Positions 12,101 through 24,149 of a DNA stretch of 64,000 bases are shown here, one piece after another. The notes beneath the pieces were generated by a model. The model was not told the DNA's origin. It was given only the letters and a program-made list of their open reading frames with translations, and did not search any database. The stretch lies in contig JAOCPU010000004.1 in assembly GCA_035772785.1 (NCBI GenBank), positions 372,001 to 436,000 on the forward strand, written 5' to 3'. The translations under genes and the position numbers were made by a program. Every line of letters begins with the position of its first letter. Positions within the stretch are counted from its first letter, which is position 1. This stretch comes from Phlebiopsis flavidoalba. Its lineage: Eukaryota > Basidiomycota > Agaricomycetes > Polyporales > Phanerochaetaceae.

Positions 12101-14496
12101 TTCCCGCTGCCTGGGTCGACCTGGATGATGAACGAGAGGACGTCTTTTGCCACGATCGTTGGGCCCGGACATGGACGAGTGCGAGACCTGAACAGTCGTC
12201 CGTGGGAGATCCCCTGAGGTAGCAGAATGGTAGTGGCGCGGTACGCAGGTTTTGGGGGTGGGATCCAGAACTGAATGGGCTTGCGGGGGGGCGGTGCCTG
12301 CGACAATCGATGGTGGGGGGTGGGACTGGGTGTGCAGCGGCGGTATGAGAGTCAGACGTGTCGGTTGGTGTGCTGATGCGACCGACTTCCATCAAACAGA
12401 TTCTGGCTCCTGGTGAGAGTGGGCGGGCGACCTGTGCTTGTCATTTGGGCAAAAGGTGTCGTTTCACGCGGAGGCAGCTGGCTTGGTGAGGTACCTGGAG
12501 GGAAGTGGAAAGTCTTCCGCGGTTTTTTGCACACACGCGCGAAAAAGCTTCCGACGGTGGGGTTCTCTACATCCCTTGGAATCCTCCGTATTCATCCGGA
12601 ATCTCAAGGCTGCTCGTAGACAGTCGATACCCGTCCGCGCTGTTGTTTATGCTTAGTCGTAGTTGCTGTCGGTATCGAAAAAAAAAAAAGCCTTGCCAAG
12701 TCCATGAATTCGCTGGTCTCTAGTCCGCGCACGGCTGCCAGAACGCTCTTAGTACGGGGGCTGCTGGACTCTGTGCTCAGCTTTGGCGGGTCTCAAAGCT
12801 AGCGCTCTGGCTTGTTGAGGGGAGGGACTCTGACCTCTTATCGGACAGGGCCTATTGTGACGCTTTGTCCGGAGACGCGAAGCGGAAAAAAGAAGCGGCG
12901 CGATCACAGTTGTGGGAATCCGTGCGTCGACCGAGGGACTAGGACCGGGGTGACTCGCCCATTAGATATTTGCATAATAGCGTCTCGCTTCCTCAGGGAG
13001 CGAGGTAGGTTTTGCGGGGGTCCCGGGGAACGATCGGACGGCAGGTGAGCGAGAGGAAGGTTGTTGTCCGAGCCGTTATGAAGGCCGGGTGGCTTCAGCG
13101 CCAGTGCTAGATGCGACTGAATGATTACTTGCGGGTTCAGCAATCATGCTGCATGCCCTAGGATGATCGCTGGCTCGCTGTTAGTGTGCAGTCGACGACG
13201 ACTTCGGGGTCAGAGGTTGTGTTGGGTTGCCGTCAAGACTACTACAACCCCGTCCCCCTCGGTGCTGCTAATCGTTCCGAAACGACGTTGACGATCCGTC
13301 ACTAGTGGGGGGCCCCGTCAGGGGGGTCTGTGTAGGACGAGCAGAAGGTACTGGCCGAAGGGGGGATGTTCCAGCCACCGTACCTGCCGCGGTTGTCGCA
13401 GTCTTTAAGTCGTCGCCACGATTACCCACTGGCAAATTGCAGAAGACGCGGAGTCGTAACCAGAGGTCGAGTGGCCGGTGCGCAGGTTAAGGGTAAGCGG
13501 ACCTGGTCATTCGTCGTTTGGTCGGAAGAAGGCAGGGGAAGATTGTTAGATGACGACGACGCAGGCTGAGACCCAGTGTCAGAGGGGGACAAGGCGAGAT
13601 GGTTCGTGACGACGATGTTGGTGTGATGCTGATCAAGTAGCTGCTGGAAAGCTGTGAGGTCGACAGCGAGATGTTGAGGACTGTTCTGCGAGCCCTGGCG
13701 AGGGCGTTGACGAGAGGTAGGCAGGATCGACAATACCCATTTACCTGGCGATGAGATGCTAGGAAAATATCCTACAGAGACACACGATTAGAGGGTCTGA
13801 TGGACATGCATGCAGAGTAAGGCACAACGGGGGCAGAGACCGGCGGTCGTCCTAACAATAAAAGAGCAAGCATGCTCACCTATATCTTCTGACTGCTGGG
13901 TGCCTGTGCATGTTTTTGCCTAGATTGGATCGAATGGGAGCACCACCGAGAAGTTCTCCCCCGCTTTCACTATTTCGCAGATGGGTGTGGGACCGCGGCC
14001 GATCTCAGACTGCCCTCCTTTCCTCTCTCGCCGTTCTCGCTCTCTGTGCGCCTTCAGCAGTACATCTGTGTTTCTCTCCCATAGCCTGCAGTCGACCCTT
14101 GTATGCGTCCCGCTCTCCACGTACTCGCTCGAGTTCCTTCATCCAGCTGCGTGTACCCTGCACGCTGCTTCTCGATTAATTTCCAACAGCTGGGTATTCT
14201 GTCCCGACAAAGTATTACGGTCTACCCACCACGGCGGACTCGAGGGGCGGCAATAGACGGATCTGGCGCGGATGCGTGTGTTGACAAAAGGGCTTGAACG
14301 GTGACCGGGCCACCATGGATGGTGGTGTGCCATTTGTGGCCGCGCTTGAATGCGAAGACGAAGTGGCCCTAGGCGCACTGGGGAGGCGTGGGCGGTCAAG
14401 GAGATGTCGAGCGGTAGGTGGCGTTGCGCTCGCGTGACGGAGTGCTGTGGGCGCTGTGCACATCATGTTTGACGAGGACGATGCAGAGGCCGACAT
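9142..14496 (-). CDS. BEM3-like Rho GTPase-activating protein (PX-PH-RhoGAP)
   Basis: Predicted GAP for Cdc42/Rho GTPases acting at membranes in polarity and budding or hyphal growth. The proposed start at 14496 opens MSASASSSSNMMCTAP, and the first ~2.2 kb is Ser/Pro-rich low complexity, as in yeast Bem3. A PX domain lies near 11,930-12,190 (FIIQVDPGSGKEPWKI). A PH domain lies near 11,400-11,730 (GGWKTRYFVLQGPSLEYYES, then HLGSIQITNAQIG and DTPSMIIEAKRGPGG). The RhoGAP domain lies near 9,690-10,480: EESLDVAEIASLPAIVFRCI, then EEGIYRLSGSSAVIKALKDR, whose Arg (codon 10354-10356) is the expected arginine finger, then NYSLLRALTAHL and NVGI..FSPTLGIP. An acidic Ser-rich tail ends at 9142. Domain order matches BEM3. 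Many one-base shifts fall between homologous blocks. The N-terminal exon structure is uncertain. Confidence 0.8.
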
Positions 14497-15309
14497 CGCG
14501 AGGCGGCGGCATACGATGTGGAATTACGGCGAAAGACTGCTTGGACGCCGACCGGACAGCTTAAGTGAGTGCGATGTTGAGGGTTCGTGTCGAATGACGG
14601 TGGTGGGTATCAAACAAGAGATGTAATGTTCGCTAGCAACGTATTTGTCGCTGGGGTAGTGGGGACGACGACGGGCTCGCAATTGACGATACCCGGAAAG
14701 TGTGAATGTGAGCAAAGGTGAATGCGAATCGTATCAAACGCGAATGTTTGTGCTGCGAGCTCGCGTGCGCACGTGTGAAAAAAATCACGAAACCATTGTC
14801 CGGTGGCCCACAGCTCGCTTGGGCTCGCTCAGCACTCTCTTTCTCTGACGACCACGACACAATTTTCCCTCCTTATTGTTTCCTGGTGTGCCGGCTCACC
14901 GCTGAGATCATGCAGTGAGCTACGGAGGGTCTCGTTGGGCAAGCGTACAAGTGATCCCGTCGCCTCTTTGATGCGTTGCCCCGTGCAATGACGATCCTCC
15001 TCGGCCTTCTGTGTGACATAACACATCATGAGCATGCCTCAGGATCTTCACAGGACCACGAGACGCCCCTTCGAGCTCTCTTGGTTATGCTACCAAGAAC
15101 CGCCCCAGCATACCAACAGCCTAAGTGGTATACCCCGCCACGGGATTACGACCTCCTCGACACTGCGCGTACTCCGCCTTCATCAGTTTGGGCCATTGAC
15201 AGCCCTGCCTGGCTCAAACAAGGCCAAACTTTGCACGGCCGCCGCCGCGCAACAAGCATCAGTTCTACCCTTGGCGTATTCTCGCCCAGCTTCTCAGCCC
15301 CAGGTGTCT
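14497..15309. other. Intergenic region upstream of the BEM3-like gene
   Basis: About 800 bp between two minus-strand genes. On the minus strand the part just upstream of 14496 is C/T-rich, as expected for a fungal promoter and 5' leader. A plus-strand frame opening MFDEDDAEADIARRRHTMWN at 14,467 stops after about 50 codons and shows no domain; I do not call it. Confidence 0.35.
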
Positions 15310-16646
15310 TCAATTTATCTCGGAGAAGCACTTCATCACGGGCGAAGACCTACTACTTCTTGGACCGCATCCATCCGCCACACAGCGGCTTACTGACATT
15401 GGCAGTCGAAGAACCAGCCTTCCCGCAAATGCTTTCTGCGCTCCCTCGAGTCCCATGCCCTCAACAGCGTGACCATATGCAATACACAGGTCATTACTTC
15501 CCTGCTGCCACTCCGCTTTGTGGTCACAGGAAAGCGAAGTCAGCCGCCCTATTCGCTGCTTGCTCACGTTTGGGGAACAATCTGTTCCGTGTCTCAGTCA
15601 GTTCTCAATGACAAAATCGATGAAATCGTGCGTCAAGAAGTGGGCGGGAAATGCAAAACAACTCACGGTGAATTAAAGAATGAAGGAATTGGGTAAATTC
15701 CGAACCCCAAACCCTCACTCCTCCTCCGTGACCGGTACCTGCCAGATACCAAACGAGTTTCCCGGGTCGACTGCGAGGGCTAACCTGACGTGGAGTTATT
15801 GTGATCACGTCGCCGAGCCGCAGCGTTGTATCGTTTGCACCGGCGAGGCCAGGGTCGCTCGGGGATGGCGGTGTAGAGGAGAACCTTGATATTTTAGAAC
15901 TTGATATATCCGAGTGTGGTTCTGTAATAGTTCTGGGAATCTGCCAATTTGTTGAAGCTCTCCAGATTGCAGAGTTGCAAAATCCTCCTCCACGTAGCAC
16001 CCCCAAAGGACGTTGTATTTGGCGCAGGGTCTACCTGTAAACACTCGCTCGGGAAAGGAAGCATATCGATTGTGACTCTCGGTACATGTGGATGATTGCG
16101 AGGAAGGATATATCGTGCAAGGTCTGCTTCGAAGGTCGTCGAGCTGAGTCTGTTTCCATTTGTTGAAAGCTTTCGACGTTTCTCCTCCAACGCGACAGCG
16201 TCCCCCAGGCCTGCACGCACGGTTTGCTCGTTGATCTCTTGCCCTGCATCCTCTGCGGTCTCCTTGATTTTTCCCTTGTCATTCCGCCGCCGCGCGGCCT
16301 CTAGAATCTTGAGCATCTGCACTGTGTACTCGCCCTTCTCGTCGAGTCCGATCCACGCGTCTAGACAAGCGCGATCGCAAAACATGAGACCCAGGCCTCT
16401 GCATAGTCTCGGCACGTAAGAAATCCGCGCCTGCCGCACTCGTAGCGCCAGCATTCCGCGCACCAACCTCCGTCCGGAAACTGCTTGTAAACAGTGCATG
16501 CGTACGGCGTCGGAACATCGAGCAGGCAGTGCTCCAGCGGGCAGGTCGCGAGTTGCGCGGTAGGACCTGCCTGTGAGAGGCGATATAGAGATGGAGAAAT
16601 CAGGAGATAATCCAGAGGCGTTCGCAGCTATCACAGGATATCCCAT
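15310..16646 (-). CDS. SET and MYND-like zinc-finger protein (SMYD-like)
   Basis: Probable protein lysine methyltransferase with a SET domain split by a MYND-like zinc finger. The start at 16646 opens MGYPVIAANASGLSP; SYRATRDLPAG then resembles the N-terminal SET strand. The finger reads CAECWRYECGRRGF then FCDRACLDAWIGLDEKGEYT, a C-x2-C plus C-x3-C arrangement, near 16,340-16,480. A Lys/Glu-rich linker follows. The C-terminal part carries HGTDCSPN near 15,560-15,580, resembling the conserved N-H-S-C-x-P-N motif but with H-G-T-D, then EGWFFDCQC and CVADGC near 15,360-15,420, resembling the post-SET cysteines. The 3' end is chosen at the last in-frame stop and is uncertain. Frame changes occur between blocks. 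The serine dehydratase gene lies divergently upstream. Confidence 0.62.
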
Positions 16647-17199
16647 GGTGAACGAGTGTCGATGGTGGTGGACGTCGCGGTCGGAGTGCTGTCAGTATCC
16701 GAGAAATGTCTCTGCGTGCCCGACAGCCAATGAGCGCACAGCGTTCAGAAATCTCTGCGCCCCCCACGTGGCGCTGCACTTGCCAAATTTAGAACCGTGC
16801 TCTGGTCAAGTCTCATCTCCAACGCATTCCAGGACGAGCCGCACACCCTCCCTGCCTCTTTTACGCGTCCCAAGGCTCCTTGCAAGCATACGACTTCAAC
16901 AGAGACCGCACAGAGATGCTCACCGTCGCCCGCGCGCCCGCCCAGGATATGTGCTCTGGCTGGTGTTCGACGCTCCACTCTTGCGACCAGACCAGGTTTC
17001 AACGCGAAAGGGAGCTCTAGCAAGCTTATGCGCGAGCGGAGAGACATCGACGAAATATCGACAACCTCCTCTCCACGCTCTTCAGTAAACACCGCGCACG
17101 CGCAACGCCAAGAAGGAAGATGGTAAACGTGAGCCAAGAGGAGGACCTGATACCCGCGGACCAGTCCAACTCTCTGGGAGCCAAAGAGCAAACAGAGCA
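16647..17199. other. Divergent promoter region between the SMYD-like and serine dehydratase genes
   Basis: About 550 bp separates two divergent starts. The plus strand carries a charged open stretch (RRKMVNVSQEEDL...EQCVICCL) just before 17200 that could be leader sequence or an unrecognised exon. No domain can be named from it. Confidence 0.3.
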
Positions 17200-20100
17200 A
17201 TGCGTAATCTGCTGCCTTCGATTGTTTAGCATTGAGAGGTGAGTGCCACGCCAATCGCTACTCACTTGTGTATGCTAACAGTGGAGGCATATCGAGTGGG
17301 GCCCTAGTTCGTCGCCACACTGTCGGGGGCCCCTATGGCGATAGACGGAAAGATCTTCATCAGACGGACCTGCTGTGAAACTGGGGTTGTGTGGACAATG
17401 GTGTGTAGCCTGTTGCTGTGCGTGGCATGTCCACGGCGGCGCCAGTCTCAATGAGGGTCGTGCAGAGTGTCAAAACGTGTCATAATCGTCATTGTACGTT
17501 GCCTATATCATTCCGTATAAGTGTTGATAATAGCAGTACGTAGTTGTCCTGAATATTGGAAGTGAAGGTATGGTTCAGCAGTCGACTGCCCATACAGGGT
17601 TAGTTTCCGCTTTCTCTGTTACTGAAATCCCATAATCGCAACCTCCCCTAAAATTCTGATCACGCAGGGCTAAAAGGTGATACGACTGCCCAGTTCCCAC
17701 CGGTAATTTCGGCCTTCTTACCGTCGATTTACAGGTCCACCTGCGGTAAACAAACAGGACTAGCGCTCAAGCTATTCTATTAGAGGATTAGAAGGTCGGT
17801 TTTGGCGTTCGGCGTTGCATAGTGGTCCGTGTTGGCCACCTAAAGGGTCGGGATCTCCGCGTGAAGGTGCTTCTCATTCTAACTACGTTCCTAACTTACA
17901 AGGACTGCGGATCCGGAAAACTCATAGACACGGGTACGATACGCCTCCCGGTATACGGCAATCCAAGGAAACCACAAGAGCTCTCGATGCTTGGCGGCAC
18001 AGCATCTCTCCTTCATTAAGACTATGGACAAAGACATGCTGTGGCGCTGGGATGCGAGGTTTCTCAAGACCAAAACCATCCAAATGGCATTACGCTTGCT
18101 CGGTGTTTGATGAGAAGGGACGACTGCTCGCGACAAACGAGTATTTTAGGTGCGCTCACCAGATGTGGCCGCCTAATACCCCGTCAATTGAATTCTCCAT
18201 CAGTGTCGGCGGGTGGCTTCGTCGTGAACGAGAAGACAAAAGTTGATGAGGAAACCTGTTCTACAAGGGTGTCGACAACTAAGAGCAGTGTGCATGGCGC
18301 ACGTCTACTTCAGACACATAGCCTCTCTGAGCCCGACGCACGATCGAGGGGATAGAGAGTTCGACACCCACTTCTCCTCTGCATAGGACCCGTTTGTGGT
18401 GAGTGCGCGTCCGCTCCTCGTCCAGATATTGTGGACCTAAGCTGCCGTTAGTCTGGAGACAGCCTTCTCACCTTGAACGGAAGCATAACGTAAGTGGTTT
18501 GTACGGCTTCTTTCTCCAAGTTCCTGTAGTCTAATCCGAACGGGCGTAGCTGACGATCGCCACAAATTGTAACGACAACGAACTTCACTTTGGCTACTCA
18601 CATGATGAGATCCGCCAAAAGGTACTGCCGTCCTAACCCATGCCACAATGTCTATCTCACATGTCACGTGTAGCTGACAAAAATATCGGTCCGTCAATGG
18701 ATGACTGCATCCGCACAGGTGTATCCACGTACCACGAGGAGAAGCTCCCCGGGAGGCTGGGACTTCGCCGACGCGCTCCCATGCTCTACAGACGGCTGAT
18801 GCGTCGGGTAAGCAGTGCAACAGTACTGCCTTACTTCGCTCCGCTGCTTACTCAATACGCAACTTCGTAGCTTCTACCCCCGGATGTGTGAGTGGCCCGA
18901 CGCTGCCCTCCATTACGGCTGGCAATGGTGCTACGCGCGAAGCCATGAAGGGCCCGCGGGTGAGGAGTACAACCCGCGTGCATTGGGACCGATGTCCGAG
19001 AGAAGGAGCATATCGAGTCGCCACGTCCAATCGCGGGACGAGGGTTGTTGGGTCTCTCGAACATCCAATTTGCCTATGCCGCCTGTAAGTTGGTCCCTGT
19101 GTGGACACTTGTCATGCGTTAGACTCCAGACTGATGATTCCAGGCGGGAAAAGAGAGGAAAACCATGATTCCTGCCATGGACTTCCTTTCTTGCTATGCA
19201 ATCGCGTGAGCGTGGTCGTGTGAGGTGAATGCTAGCGGAGGCTAGGATTGTCACGTCCCCTACGGTACGTGACTGGCTTCGTAATGCGATGGTTCCTAGC
19301 AGCTCAGCTTCTGTCAAGAACGGTGCGGCAGGTGTGATTCCGGCCGTGCTGAAGTACATCGTAGAGGTATGATTCCCAGCTCCCAACAGTGACCTGCTTT
19401 TCTAATTTTGTTGCAGTTCGTCAGCGATGACCCGGAGAAGTCCATAGAAAAACGTTTTTATTGACTGCTGGCTGTAAAGTCTGTATTCAATTATGCACAT
19501 ATGATACTCACCAGGGTACAGGCTATTGGTATGCTCTGCAAACGTGGGGCACCATATCCGGCGGCGGAGGTCTGGGTGTCAAGGCCGAAGTCGGTGGTAT
19601 GACTCCACGTCTTGTATTTTCCCGAAGAGCATAGCATCTGATGCTATGTACTTGATCAGTGGCGTGTTCAATGGCCAGCGCAGGATTCGCTGCGTGCATG
19701 GGTGGTACGTGACATCACATCTACTGTCTGACAGCCGTCTGAGCCATAGAATTTATAGCCGACCCGGAGACCGTACTCCAAGTGGGTTCTATCATTCGCA
19801 TTAGTAACCACACTAACGAAGGAACTACTTTGTGATTACTCAGGCTGCAGAGATCGGCATAGGGTCGAGTCACAGATACTAGCTCAAGTGGAATTCTCTA
19901 TGCTAATTGTTGACAATAGAACACAACCTTGGCCTAACTTGTGACCCCATCGAACGGCTTGGTCCCAAGTCCCCTGCATCGTAAGTCTACCCCATCTATG
20001 CTTAACGCATGTATGCTCACCGTTCTTTACAGGAGCGGAATAGTCTTGGCGGTAACGATGCCCAAACGTCTGCTCAACTTCCGACGCTAACATGATTCAT

Positions 20101-20414
20101 ACAGCTGTGTGAAAGCCGTCACGGCCGCCGCCCAGCTCTCTATGGCGAGTCAGAACGTCTACAGCGTGACATTGGACGAGGCCATCGAGGCGATGAGGCT
20201 GACGCGCCGCCGATATGAGTGTGAAGTATAAGGAGACGAGTCTTTCGGTAAGTTTGATTGTCTATTTCGGCTCTTCTTGTCTGTAATTCTAAACAATTTG
20301 CGTGTCTACAGGGTCTCGCTGTACGTTTCCATTCACACCTGTTCTACAATCACCTTCCTAACGTCCTGATCCCAGCGCACCGTCAAGATTCCGCTCACCG
20401 TCCCAGCGTGCTAA
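17200..20414 (+). CDS. L-serine dehydratase, single-chain iron-sulfur type
   Basis: Deaminates L-serine to pyruvate and ammonia using a [4Fe-4S] cluster, as in bacterial SdaA. Conserved blocks occur in the expected order. A disrupted GPSSSHTVGPM lies at about 17,300-17,340; KDMLWRWD near 18,030; FVVNEKTKVDEE near 18,220; DDCIRTGVSTYHEEKLPGR near 18,700-18,757; and MDFLSCYAIA near 19,170. NGAAGVIPAVLKYIVE is at 19,319-19,367. A block near 19,560-19,600 matches S-G-x-x-x-G-C-Q-G-E-V-G and is followed by a GTATGA donor. MASAGFAACMGGT starts at 19,671, EHNLGLTCDPI is near 19,918-19,952 and ERNSLG near 20,035. The end is MSVKYKETSL plus TVKIPLTVPAC, stop at 20412-20414. Candidate cluster cysteines are in GCQG and LTCDP; the third expected Cys, just before ERN, falls at a splice junction. 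Introns are short. Indels are dense at the N-terminus. The start at 17200 (MRNLLPS) is a best guess. Confidence 0.8.
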
Positions 20415-20624
20415 TTATGGACTAGATGTTTTTTTTTTTTACTCTCGATATAGATTTATTGGATGTTACCCATAGAGACATTCTACCCTAGCTTTTGTCC
20501 CGAAGTCCGTCCCGATTAATGAACATTCTATCTCAGGCCTGTAGAGGATAGCTATATATGCGAATAAATAGATACGATGTCTCACATTCCGTGCCCGCGA
20601 CCGTAATTGTGTTCAATGACCCTT

Positions 20625-21729
20625 CTACTCTTCTGCCAGGGCCAACGCTTGCTCCAGGTCATCCTCCTCTTGGAGAACCGCAGCGGGCATCGCAGCGCCG
20701 TAGTATACCCGCTGACATACGATAGCTAACGGGCCAATATTAGACGTTGTTCTTTGAGGGTGTGGGATATTTACGCACCGACGTCGATAGACAGCTGGAA
20801 GATTGCACAAACCTTGAATTGCAAAGGGCTTCCTTGCAAGAAGAAATACACGGCTCTAGAACGGCACGTGAGATTTCCGTCAGTAAATAGACTTCGAGAA
20901 CGCACTTGAAGGAGTCTCCTCCAACCCAGCCGATTAAAGTTGACATGCGGAAACCGTACAGCGACTTCTGTTTATAGTTACTAAAGCAATAATCAGCCGT
21001 CAAAATATTGTTCAAGTAGATAGGAGGCTACCTGACGAGTTGTGGTATGGGCAGTGTGCTTTCCAGACCGAGCGCGAAGAATCCGAGGATATTGACGAAT
21101 AACCATGCGCGGCCGAATATCAGGAAAAGGATTGCGAGGCATAGGCTACAAAGAAGTGAGACGGGTTACACTGTTGGGAACAAAGTACGCACATGAATCC
21201 CGCGAGGAATTCAATGTATTGCGTATAATTCTGCCATTGCCAGAATGAGAGCGGACGAGTGGATGATCCTATGTTCTCCGGACTTTGTTTTGGCCGGTAG
21301 AGGATACAAATGTATAACAGAGCTAGCTGACAGATACACGTGAGATTTGTATTTCTGGAGCGTTGCGGTGAGCAAACCTGTGCTACAATCATGAATAATG
21401 ATTGGAATAGGAGGGCGAACTCGAAGTGGTTTCCCAGCCAGAAGAAACACCGCGTTATGTTCGCCAGGAGTCTAGCAGTGAGCCCAAGGTGTGAGTCCAT
21501 ACATAATGTGCACTGCAAGCGTAAACGTACAGAATAGCGCAAACATCCCTTGAGAATCCGATGGCGTCCCTGCGCGGTGGGAGGTTCACACGTAAGTCGT
21601 ACAGAAACACGGGTACATCATAGATACGTACTTCTTGCGCACGATAGAGTAGGCCTGATCAGCGTAGACCAGCGGCGGACCTACAGCCATACCAATAGAG
21701 GCTAATGTTGAGAGCCATGAGGGGACCAT
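20625..21729 (-). CDS. PQ-loop repeat membrane protein (SLC66A2/PQLC1-like)
   Basis: Multi-span membrane protein of the PQ-loop family, whose members act in endomembranes on small-solute transport or lipid organisation; the substrate here is unknown. The start at 21729 gives MVPSWLSTLASIGMAVGPPL, then VYADQAYSIVRKK before a GTACGT donor, which is the first PQ-like segment. Next come ANITRCFFWLGNHFEFALLF, LALLYICILYRPKQSP and SFWQWQNYTQYIEFLAG. The second motif is STLPIPQLV before an intron, continuing NYKQKSLYGFRMSTLIGWVG. QFKVCAIFQLS and the acidic tail LQEEDDLEQALALAEE lead to a stop at 20625-20627. About six hydrophobic segments are visible; the family usually has seven. It converges with the serine dehydratase gene, tails 210 bp apart. 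Small frame breaks occur at several exons. Confidence 0.75.
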
Positions 21730-22149
21730 ATCGCGCGGTGGTGAGGGCACACTCAAGAGCTGTACGGCGTCTGTACTACGCGGGTCGCGCCCGAGTCGCG
21801 CCTCCGACGCTGCGTGTGGCGGTACACGTGTGAAACCCTTCAGCACGTACGTACGGTATGCTGGCGGTTTATAACGCTGCCGTAAATCACTCTTGAGCAT
21901 TATATACTTGAGCGCAATTTCCGGTTTGTATTCCAGAAATGACTGTCTATAAAGTCTATACAGTTTAATGTTTAAGAGCAGTTATCAAATCATTTACCAA
22001 AATCTTGTAGGTGCACAATACATCGGGGGAGAGCAAAACCTAATGGAGAAGATGACAGCACGCAGACATCGGGATTGATTTTCACTCTGCGCAATTGAAA
22101 AGGGCAAAAAATCAAAATGAAAGCAATTCGAATGAGCACGGAAAAAGCA

Positions 22150-22262
22150 TGACAAGAGCGAGATTCGAACTCGCGCCACTTTCGTGACCGGGAATCAGCT
22201 GACAAGTTGTCAGCAAGCTATTAGCTTGAATCCGGCGCCTTAGACCGCTCGGCCATCTTGCC
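22150..22262 (-). tRNA. tRNA-Leu(CAA) with an intron
   Basis: On the minus strand GGCAAGA at the 5' end pairs with TCTTGTC at the 3' end, with A as discriminator. The D-arm TGGCCGAGCGGTCTAAGGC and T-arm GCGAGTTCGAATCTCGC (intact B box) are clear, and a long variable arm (TCACGAAAGTGG) fits a class II tRNA. The anticodon loop contains TTCAAG, giving anticodon CAA. About 30 bases that do not fit the cloverleaf follow position 37, the usual intron site of fungal tRNA-Leu(CAA). The 3' half of the anticodon stem reads TCCCGG where TCCGG would pair with CCGGA, so there is one extra C. Confidence 0.85.
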
Positions 22263-24149
22263 TTGAAGTCCGAGTACATGGTAGCGTGATAATCATTCTT
22301 TCCTCGAGAGGAAGTTGCAACCCGTAGTGTCGCCAAAGTGTCGCCCCCTACGAAACTTAGTCATTTGTAAAGTATGCAAAAGTACAAGGGGTAGGGGGAT
22401 AAGTACAGGTATATAACATGATGTGCAGAGACATGTACGATGCGAGAGCCCAAAGCGTCAATGAATGCGAGAGAAACGATAAGAAAGCGAACGATACGAA
22501 AAGTCCTACCAGCCGAAAGACGTATAACGAGAAGCATAGAGACAAAAAAGGTTCGTAATGATTCACAGATGAAGAATGAACGCGGGTATCGCTCTATGCA
22601 ATAACGCATCCTCGGCCGTTGCCGCCATAAGCACCAGAGCCTTTCGCTCGGGTTGTGAGTGAAACTCGGGCAGCTTCGTAAAACACCTCATTTACGCCAC
22701 GATTGTGCTTTGAACTGCACTCTGTGTGGTCAAGACGATTCAGGATCGGAGCACGTTGCACTAAGAGTGGGTTGAAACGCACCCAAGTACCGCGAGGCAC
22801 GTATCCGGCGTGCGACCGTGAGGCCTTCTTCGTATTGTACAGTATGCATGGTATAGCGGGCCAGCCGCTCCTGCGTGGCACGGTCGTCCCGAAGGTCGCA
22901 TTTTAGCGCTAGTTACATTCATCCTGTCAGCGGAAGAAGCGACGATGTTGGACACCGAACCACGCATACCTACGAGAACCAGCTGTGAGGCGTGTTAGCT
23001 CTGATCGCGACACTGGTGGCAAGGAGCTAACCTTAACTCCAGGGCAATATTCGAGTATCTCGTCTAGCCACTATAAACGTGTGTATTAGGGATTGCGGAT
23101 AGTTGCATCGGTAACGACGGCCTACCTTGGATTCAACGTTCTCCAGCGAAAGTGGGATTATCAACCTGGTTCAATGTGGTCTTAGTATGCCGACCTGCAA
23201 AGCGCGTGTAAGACATACAGAGAAGCAGAGCATGATGACATGTGCGTTTCTGCATAACTGAGCGATCGTAGCCTATCAAATTCCTCCTGTCCTAAGATGA
23301 AACTAGAAACATCAGAAGGTGCATCCCGTTGTACCAGCATGTAACGTACCAGCAGTGTCCCAAAGACTTAGTTCCACCAAGGTATCATCCACATAATGTC
23401 ATGTACATAATTTCTCAAACACGGTCGGTTTCGCTGAGGACAAGTGCTCTTGAGTTAAAAGTCGCGGTACAGCCAAAGTAGACGTACTATACTTGGGTAA
23501 AGAAGCCCCGTGTGAAGACGTTAAGCAATGAAGTCTTGCCTATGCGGGGAACAGCTCAGCCCGAGTACGGCCTGCATATACCGTGTTGTGAACAACGTAA
23601 CCACACGCGCCGTCGCCGCATACAACGACCTTTCGTTGTATCTGCTGCAAGCTGTTCAGACACCTGCGACACGTACAAACACGTCGCCACGTACAGGCCT
23701 GCCTCTACCAAATGAAGGGCTACGCTGGAAGGTCCGCATACCGGCATCACTTGCAAGGGATAGTCCGGTCAAAAGAATTGCACTAAGCAAAAGCGAGACA
23801 AGTGTCGGTTCGTATCGCGACAGAGAGTGAGTGTCCGATGATGTGGCGGATGTTCCGTAAATTGGTGGATCGAACAAGCGAGACCGTAGCGAACAGTTCG
23901 TGAAAGGCGAAGGCAAAGTATGGGCGTCTACGTTTTAGTGCCTCAGCGCAGGGCGCATTCGTCATGGGGTTCACATGTACACAGCCCCGTCACGGGCAGG
24001 CAAATACCCTGAGAAAGATGATTATATTACAACCAGCCCTTTACATATCCACAAGAGAATACAGATCGCAGCAAAGAGGTATACACAGCAAGAAACAGGA
24101 GAGGTATCGTCCAAAAGTTTGTACATGTTTTCAGTTAAGTAATCTCACC
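22263..24149. other. Segment without a recognised gene
   Basis: About 1.9 kb between the tRNA and the transcription-factor gene. The minus strand has several short open stretches that could be exons of one gene, for example one opening MTNAPCAEALKRRRPYFAFA at 23,962 and another rich in basic residues at 22,594-22,881. They show no domain I can name, and splice links between them are not clear. I do not call a gene. Confidence 0.3.

Noticed and set aside
14467..14620. Plus-strand frame MFDEDDAEADIARRRHTMWN as a gene start
   Set aside because: It stops after about 50 codons, no downstream exon with a domain was found, and the strand is antisense to the BEM3-like leader.
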